Shown in pieces: positions 31,116 to 34,909 of a stretch of 34,909 bases of DNA. The notes beneath the pieces are model-generated. The model saw only the letters and a program-made list of their open reading frames with translations. It ran no database searches and had not been told where the DNA came from. A program made the position numbers and the translations under genes. The first letter of the stretch is position 1. The number at the start of each line of letters is the position of its first letter. The stretch is from DATJBC01 sp035515515 (GTDB taxonomy: Bacteria; Actinomycetota; Acidimicrobiia; Acidimicrobiales; UBA8190): positions 1-34,909 of the forward strand of contig DATJBC010000027.1 of assembly GCA_035515515.1 (NCBI GenBank). Reading direction: 5' to 3'.

Positions 31116-32546
31116 GTGCTCGACGTCCTGACCGGGTTCGTGGGGGAGCTGCGCGCCGCGGGCCTCCCGGTGTCGCTCACCGAGTCGATCGACGCCGCCG
31201 AAGCGGTGCACCACATCCCCCTGGAGGACCGCCAGGCGCTCAAGTACGCGCTGGCCGCCACGCTGGTGAAGAACTCGGCGCACTGGAAGGCCTTCGAGAC
31301 GGCCTTCGAGGTGTACTTCTCCATGCGGGGCCCCCAGTACGACATCACCGACGACGAGGCGGCCGCCGCCGCCCAGGCAGGTGACAGCGGCCCGGAGGGG
31401 TCGGACGCCGCGGGCCGCGGCGGCGGGGGCGAGGGCCTCACCCCCGAGGAGCTGGCCGAGATGCTGTTCCGGGCGCTGTTGCAGGCCAACGACGCCCAGC
31501 TGGCGGCGCTCGCCCGCCAGGCCGTGACGCGCTACGCCGGCATGGAGCCGGGACGCCCCGTGGGGGGCACCTACTACCTGTACCGCACGCTGCGGAACCT
31601 CGACCTCGACCGCATGCTCGAGCGGCTCATGCAGCGCGCCCGCGACGACGCGCCCGAGGGGCACCTGACCCCGCTCGAGGAGCGCCTCGCCCGCGACGAG
31701 TTCGCCGCCCGGCTGGGCCGGCTGCGGCGCGAGCTCGAGGACGAGATCCGCCGCCGGCTGGTGGCCGACCGGGGCACCGAGGCCCTGGCCCGCTCCCTGC
31801 GCACGCCCTTGCCCGAGGAGATCGACTTCATGCACGCCACGCGCGAAGAGCTGGCGTCGCTTCGCCGGGCCATCCACCCCCTCACCCGCAAGCTGGCCGT
31901 GCGCCTGGCCCGCACGCGCCGCCACGGGCGCAAGGGCCCCCTCGACTTTCGCTCCACCGTGCGCCACTCGCTGTCCACCGGCGGTGTGCCCGTGGACCCC
32001 AAGTTCCGATACCCGCGCCCCGCCAAGCCCGAGATCGTGGTGATCGCCGACATCTCGGGCTCGGTGGCCGCCTTCGCCCGCTTCACGCTGCACCTCGTGC
32101 ACGCCATCAGCTCGCAGTTCTCCAAGGTGCGCAGCTTCGTGTTCATCGACGGGATCGACGAGGTGACGCGGTACTTCGAGGGGGTCGAGGACGTGGCCGA
32201 GGCGGTGCACCGCATCAACACCGAGGCCGACGTGGTCTGGGTGGACGGCCACTCCGACTACGGGCACGCCTTTCAGGTGTTCTGGGAGCGCTGGGGCGAG
32301 GAGATCACGCCGCGCACGAGCGTGCTCCTGTTGGGCGACGCCCGCAACAACTACCACGCGTCGCAGGCCTGGGTCGTCCAGGAGATCCGCCACCGGGCCC
32401 GCCACGTGTACTGGCTGAACCCCGAGCCCCGCGCCTACTGGGGGACCGGGGACTCCATCCTGGGGGAGTACACCGTGCACTGCGACGCCGTGTTCGAGTG
32501 CCGGAACCTGCGCCAGCTCGAGCGCTTCGTCACCGAACTGGCGTGA
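31116..32546 (+). CDS. VWA domain protein, CoxE-like
   Basis: The 476-residue protein has an N-terminal helical region (FVGELRAAGLPVSLTESIDAAEAV), a middle region rich in Arg and Glu, and a C-terminal von Willebrand A domain. The MIDAS motif is Asp312-Ile-Ser314-Gly-Ser316. VLLLGDARNNYH and HVYWLNPEPRAYWGTGDS are typical of CoxE/PF05762. Such proteins work with MoxR ATPases; CoxE helps mature the Mo-Cu CO dehydrogenase. No cox structural genes are in the window, so the client is unknown. Its stop overlaps the histidine phosphatase GTG. Confidence 0.92.
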   Translation: MLDVLTGFVGELRAAGLPVSLTESIDAAEAVHHIPLEDRQALKYALAATLVKNSAHWKAFETAFEVYFSMRGPQYDITDDEAAAAAQAGDSGPEGSDAAGRGGGGEGLTPEELAEMLFRALLQANDAQLAALARQAVTRYAGMEPGRPVGGTYYLYRTLRNLDLDRMLERLMQRARDDAPEGHLTPLEERLARDEFAARLGRLRRELEDEIRRRLVADRGTEALARSLRTPLPEEIDFMHATREELASLRRAIHPLTRKLAVRLARTRRHGRKGPLDFRSTVRHSLSTGGVPVDPKFRYPRPAKPEIVVIADISGSVAAFARFTLHLVHAISSQFSKVRSFVFIDGIDEVTRYFEGVEDVAEAVHRINTEADVVWVDGHSDYGHAFQVFWERWGEEITPRTSVLLLGDARNNYHASQAWVVQEIRHRARHVYWLNPEPRAYWGTGDSILGEYTVHCDAVFECRNLRQLERFVTELA

Positions 32547-33274
32547 CCGGCGTGCCCGCCTCGCAGCCGCCGCCCGGCGTGGCCACCGTGGCGCCCCCCC
32601 GGCCCGGTGCCACCCGCGTGGTCCTCATCCGCCACGGCGAGGCCACCTGCAACGTGGCGGGCCTGGTGGGCGGGCGGGCGGGGTGCAGCGGGCTCACGGG
32701 CACGGGCCGGCGCCAGGCCCAGGCGCTGCGCACCCGGCTGCTGGGCAGCGGGGAGCTCGCCGACGTCGCCGCCCTCTACACGAGCGTGCTCCCCCGGGCC
32801 CTGGAGACGGCCGAGATCGTCTTCGCCGGCACCGGCCTCGAGCACGGCGCCGTCGCCGACTGCGCCCTGTGCGAGCTGCACCCGGGCGAGGCCGACGGCC
32901 TCACGTGGGAGGAGTTCCGGGCCCGCTACGGCGAGCCCGACTTCGACGCCGACCCCGACCAGGAGGTGGCGCCCGGCGGAGAGAGCTGGCGCTCGTTCGT
33001 GGCCCGGGCGTCGGGCGCCCTCGCCCGCGTGGCCGAGGCCCATCCCTCGGCCCGGGTGGCGGTGGTGTGCCACGGCGGGGTCATCGAGGCGTCGCTCACG
33101 GCCTTCCTGCCGGTGGCACCCGGACGGCCCCGCCTGGGCCTGCTCACCGAGCACACGTCGCTCACCGAGTGGGAGCGCAGCGGGGACCGCTGGCGCCTCC
33201 TGCGCTACAACGACGCCGCCCACCTGCGCGGCGCGCAGGTGCCGGCGGGCCCGGGGACGGCTCAGCAGGCGTAG
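32543..33274 (+). CDS. Histidine phosphatase family protein
   Basis: This 243-residue phosphoglycerate-mutase-like enzyme has the nucleophile motif LIRHGEATCN, the TGTGRRQAQALRTRL helix, an acid segment ELHPGEADGLTWEEF and the second catalytic His in VAVVCHGGVIEAS. The substrate could be a small phosphate metabolite; it cannot be fixed from sequence. I chose GTG 32543 because it overlaps the VWA stop (GTGA). The first ~25 residues are Pro/Ala-rich. The 3' end overlaps the convergent GH25-like gene by 13 bp. Confidence 0.88.
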   Translation: MTGVPASQPPPGVATVAPPRPGATRVVLIRHGEATCNVAGLVGGRAGCSGLTGTGRRQAQALRTRLLGSGELADVAALYTSVLPRALETAEIVFAGTGLEHGAVADCALCELHPGEADGLTWEEFRARYGEPDFDADPDQEVAPGGESWRSFVARASGALARVAEAHPSARVAVVCHGGVIEASLTAFLPVAPGRPRLGLLTEHTSLTEWERSGDRWRLLRYNDAAHLRGAQVPAGPGTAQQA

Positions 33275-34875
33275 TCCCCGTCGAGGCTGGCGCCGTTGGC
33301 CTGGTCGGTGTACTGGGTGAGCCACACCCCGCCCGTGGGCAGGTCGTCGCCGTTCTGGGCGGCGTAGGACAGTGCCCCCGTGCAGTTGGCCTGGGGGTTG
33401 CCGGTGTACCACGCCACCCACAGCGGCACCGGCGGCTGGTAGTTCCCGGCGATCCCGGCCCAGGTGAGCGGGCTCGTGTACACCCCGACGTTGTTGATGC
33501 CGAGCGAACGGATGGCGTCGACGGCGCCCGCGATGACCTGGTCGTTCTCGGCGGTGTCGGCGGACCAGTTGGCGGGTTCGACGTCCAGCCACCACGTCAC
33601 GAAGGGGTTCACCCCCTGGGACTGGGCGTAGGAGAAGGCGTAGGAGCCCGCTTCGTAGCCCCAGTTGCAGGCGGGGTCCCCGTTGCACCCGGGCTGCTCG
33701 GTGGTGGCGTCGGTGCCGTAGGTCAGGAAGATGTAGAGGTTGAGCCCGGCCCCCGCCCAGGCCGCCTCGTGGGCCAGGCAGGTGTTGGGGTAGCCGTTGG
33801 CCGCCCCGGTGGCCTCGACGATGCCCACGGTGTGGCCCGAGGGCAGCGTGGAGGTGCACCCGGGCGCGTTGTCCTGGAAGACCGAGACGTCGTAGCCGTA
33901 GCTCCCCGAGGGATAGGCGCCGTTGGTGACGGCCCCCGTGCCGGGACCGTCGACGAGGCCCACCACCGGCTGGGTGATGTGCTGGGGCGCCGAGCCGAAG
34001 TACCCGGCGTCGCCGAAGGCCGTCACCGCCCCGTTGCTGTCGGTCATCCAGTAGCCCCCCGGGTCGGCGGCGGCCAGGGCGACGACGGGGTGGCGCAGGA
34101 CGTGGCCGCCGAGCGAGCCGAAGTAGCCGGCGTCGCCGAAGGCGAACACGCCCCCGTCGGAGGCCACCATCCAGTACCCGCCGCCGTCGGGGGCGGCCGC
34201 CCCCACGATGGGCTTGGCCAGGTGCACGCCCCCGAGCGAGCCGAAGTAGCCGGCGTCGCCGAAGGCGAACACGCCCCCGTCGGCGGCGACGAGCCAGTAG
34301 CCGCGGCCGTCGGCGGCGGCCACCATGGTCACGATGGGCTGGTCGAGGTGATGGCCGCCCATGGAGCCGTAGAACGGGGCCCCGTAGGAGAACACGCCGC
34401 CGTCGGCGGCCACGGTCCAGTACCCGCCGGTGGCGGGGTCGGCGGCCATGCCCACCATGGGGCTGTCGAGGTGCCGCCCGCCCATCGAGCCCAGGAACGG
34501 GGCGTTGCCGAAGGTGAAGATCCCGCCGTCGGAGGCCACCGTCCAGTAGCCCTGGCCGGTGGCCCCGGTGAGGGTGGAGGTGGGGGCCATGCCCACCATG
34601 GGGGCGGCCAGCCGGCGGCCGCCCATGGAGCCGTCGAAGGGCAGCCCGCCGAAGGTGAAGATCCCGCCGTCGGAGGCCACCATCCAGTAGGCGGGCACCG
34701 AGGTGGCCGCCGCGGGCGCCAGCGCCGGGTCGGCGCCGCCCGCCGCGCCGGGTCCGCCCGGGGACCCCGCCAGTGCCGGCGTGCCCAGGCCCAGGACCAC
34801 GAGGGCGCCCACGAGCCCACGCCGGAGCCCGGCGCGCCGCAGCGGGGACAGGGGGGAGGTGGTGGTTCGGGGCAT
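33262..34875 (-). CDS. Secreted GH25-like putative lysozyme with six YW repeats
   Basis: The 537-residue protein has a signal peptide (basic residues, then LVGALVVLGLGTPALA, cleavage likely after Ala36). Six repeats follow, starting at the Tyr-Trp pairs at 63, 110, 152, 193, 234 and 275. Each has the form YWxVAxDGGxFxFG-(A/P)xFxGSxGGxxLxxP and a period of 41-47 residues. From about 327 a TIM-barrel GH25-like domain starts YDVSVFQ (Asp329), then WWLDVEP (Asp431, Glu433), NNVGVYTSPLTW, LWVAWY and WLTQYTD. Six cysteines (340, 366, 397, 403, 498, 537) suggest disulfides. The probable role is peptidoglycan cleavage, with the repeats as a wall- or glycan-binding propeller-like region; that role is inferred. 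No Shine-Dalgarno was seen. Confidence 0.88.
   Translation of the reverse strand: MPRTTTSPLSPLRRAGLRRGLVGALVVLGLGTPALAGSPGGPGAAGGADPALAPAAATSVPAYWMVASDGGIFTFGGLPFDGSMGGRRLAAPMVGMAPTSTLTGATGQGYWTVASDGGIFTFGNAPFLGSMGGRHLDSPMVGMAADPATGGYWTVAADGGVFSYGAPFYGSMGGHHLDQPIVTMVAAADGRGYWLVAADGGVFAFGDAGYFGSLGGVHLAKPIVGAAAPDGGGYWMVASDGGVFAFGDAGYFGSLGGHVLRHPVVALAAADPGGYWMTDSNGAVTAFGDAGYFGSAPQHITQPVVGLVDGPGTGAVTNGAYPSGSYGYDVSVFQDNAPGCTSTLPSGHTVGIVEATGAANGYPNTCLAHEAAWAGAGLNLYIFLTYGTDATTEQPGCNGDPACNWGYEAGSYAFSYAQSQGVNPFVTWWLDVEPANWSADTAENDQVIAGAVDAIRSLGINNVGVYTSPLTWAGIAGNYQPPVPLWVAWYTGNPQANCTGALSYAAQNGDDLPTGGVWLTQYTDQANGASLDGDYAC
34109..34283. repeat. 52-bp exact direct repeat within the YW-repeat region
   Basis: 34109-34160 and 34232-34283 are identical over 52 bp, with a 123-bp period (41 codons). 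They encode the same part of repeats 4 and 5 (DGGVFAFGDAGYFGSLGG). A similar but diverged copy begins near 33988 in repeat 6. The identity suggests recent unit duplication or gene conversion. Confidence 0.8.
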
Positions 34876-34909
34876 GGGTTCACTGCGGTCCTCGGCACGG
34901 CGACCGTCA

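Noticed and set aside
30095..32546. MoxR-VWA pair considered as part of a defence system
   Set aside because: MoxR-VWA pairs occur in some defence or ternary conflict systems, but there is no effector, nuclease or other defence gene adjacent. The similarity is to CoxD/CoxE.
33988..34283. Regular repeats considered as a CRISPR array
   Set aside because: The repeats are in frame, encode a conserved protein motif and diverge between units. No short palindromic repeat with unique spacers is present.

Overview
The window is a very GC-rich (about 70% or more), gene-dense chromosomal segment with housekeeping genes in typical actinobacterial order. It carries tig-clpP-clpX-folC-ndk, mreBCD-mrdA, and the radical SAM/DUF2344-rne-rplU-rpmA-obg-proB-proA block. 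Three things point to Actinomycetota, probably class Acidimicrobiia: the gene set, the many GTG starts, and a secreted protein with Tyr-Trp 'YWxVAxDGG' repeats of a kind I associate with that class. This placement is an inference from gene content; no 16S gene is present.

Layout. 1-540: two minus-strand tRNAs (Pro-TGG, then Gly-TCC). 708-1712: a membrane-anchored SGNH hydrolase with an N-terminal DUF2510 motif. 1713-2269: a non-coding stretch with two inverted repeats. 2270-9620: small accessory metabolic genes (SRPBCC protein, limonene-epoxide-hydrolase-like protein, divergent ferredoxin, MFS exporter, ferritin-like protein, GNAT acetyltransferase, class C beta-lactamase-like hydrolase, quinone oxidoreductase, Ppx/GppA phosphatase, zinc-ribbon protein). 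A frameshifted glycosyltransferase remnant lies within this part. 9787-10653: a mycothiol-dependent maleylpyruvate isomerase-like protein. 10770-15951: protein folding and turnover (tig, clpP, clpX), folate (folC) and nucleotide metabolism (ndk). 16105-20968: cell elongation (mreB, mreC, mreD, penicillin-binding protein 2). 20982-30098: the radical SAM pair, RNase E/G, ribosomal proteins L21 and L27, the Obg GTPase, and proline biosynthesis (proB, proA). 30095-33274: an overlapping trio of MoxR ATPase, CoxE-like VWA protein and histidine phosphatase. 33262-34875: a secreted GH25-like putative lysozyme with six repeats, on the minus strand.

Organisation. Genes are packed tightly, with many ATGA or GTGA stop/start overlaps. 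Many transcription-unit heads share a TANNNT hexamer only 5-11 nt before the start codon, with no Shine-Dalgarno sequence, which suggests largely leaderless mRNAs. At four junctions (clpP/clpX, folC/ndk, mrdA/radical SAM, rne/rplU) the TAG stop codon of the upstream gene forms the first three bases of that hexamer. I did not find a clearly novel multi-gene defence or mobile system. The most notable items are this promoter architecture, the repeat-bearing lysozyme-like protein, the MoxR/CoxE pair without cox genes, and the uncharacterised radical SAM/DUF2344 pair.
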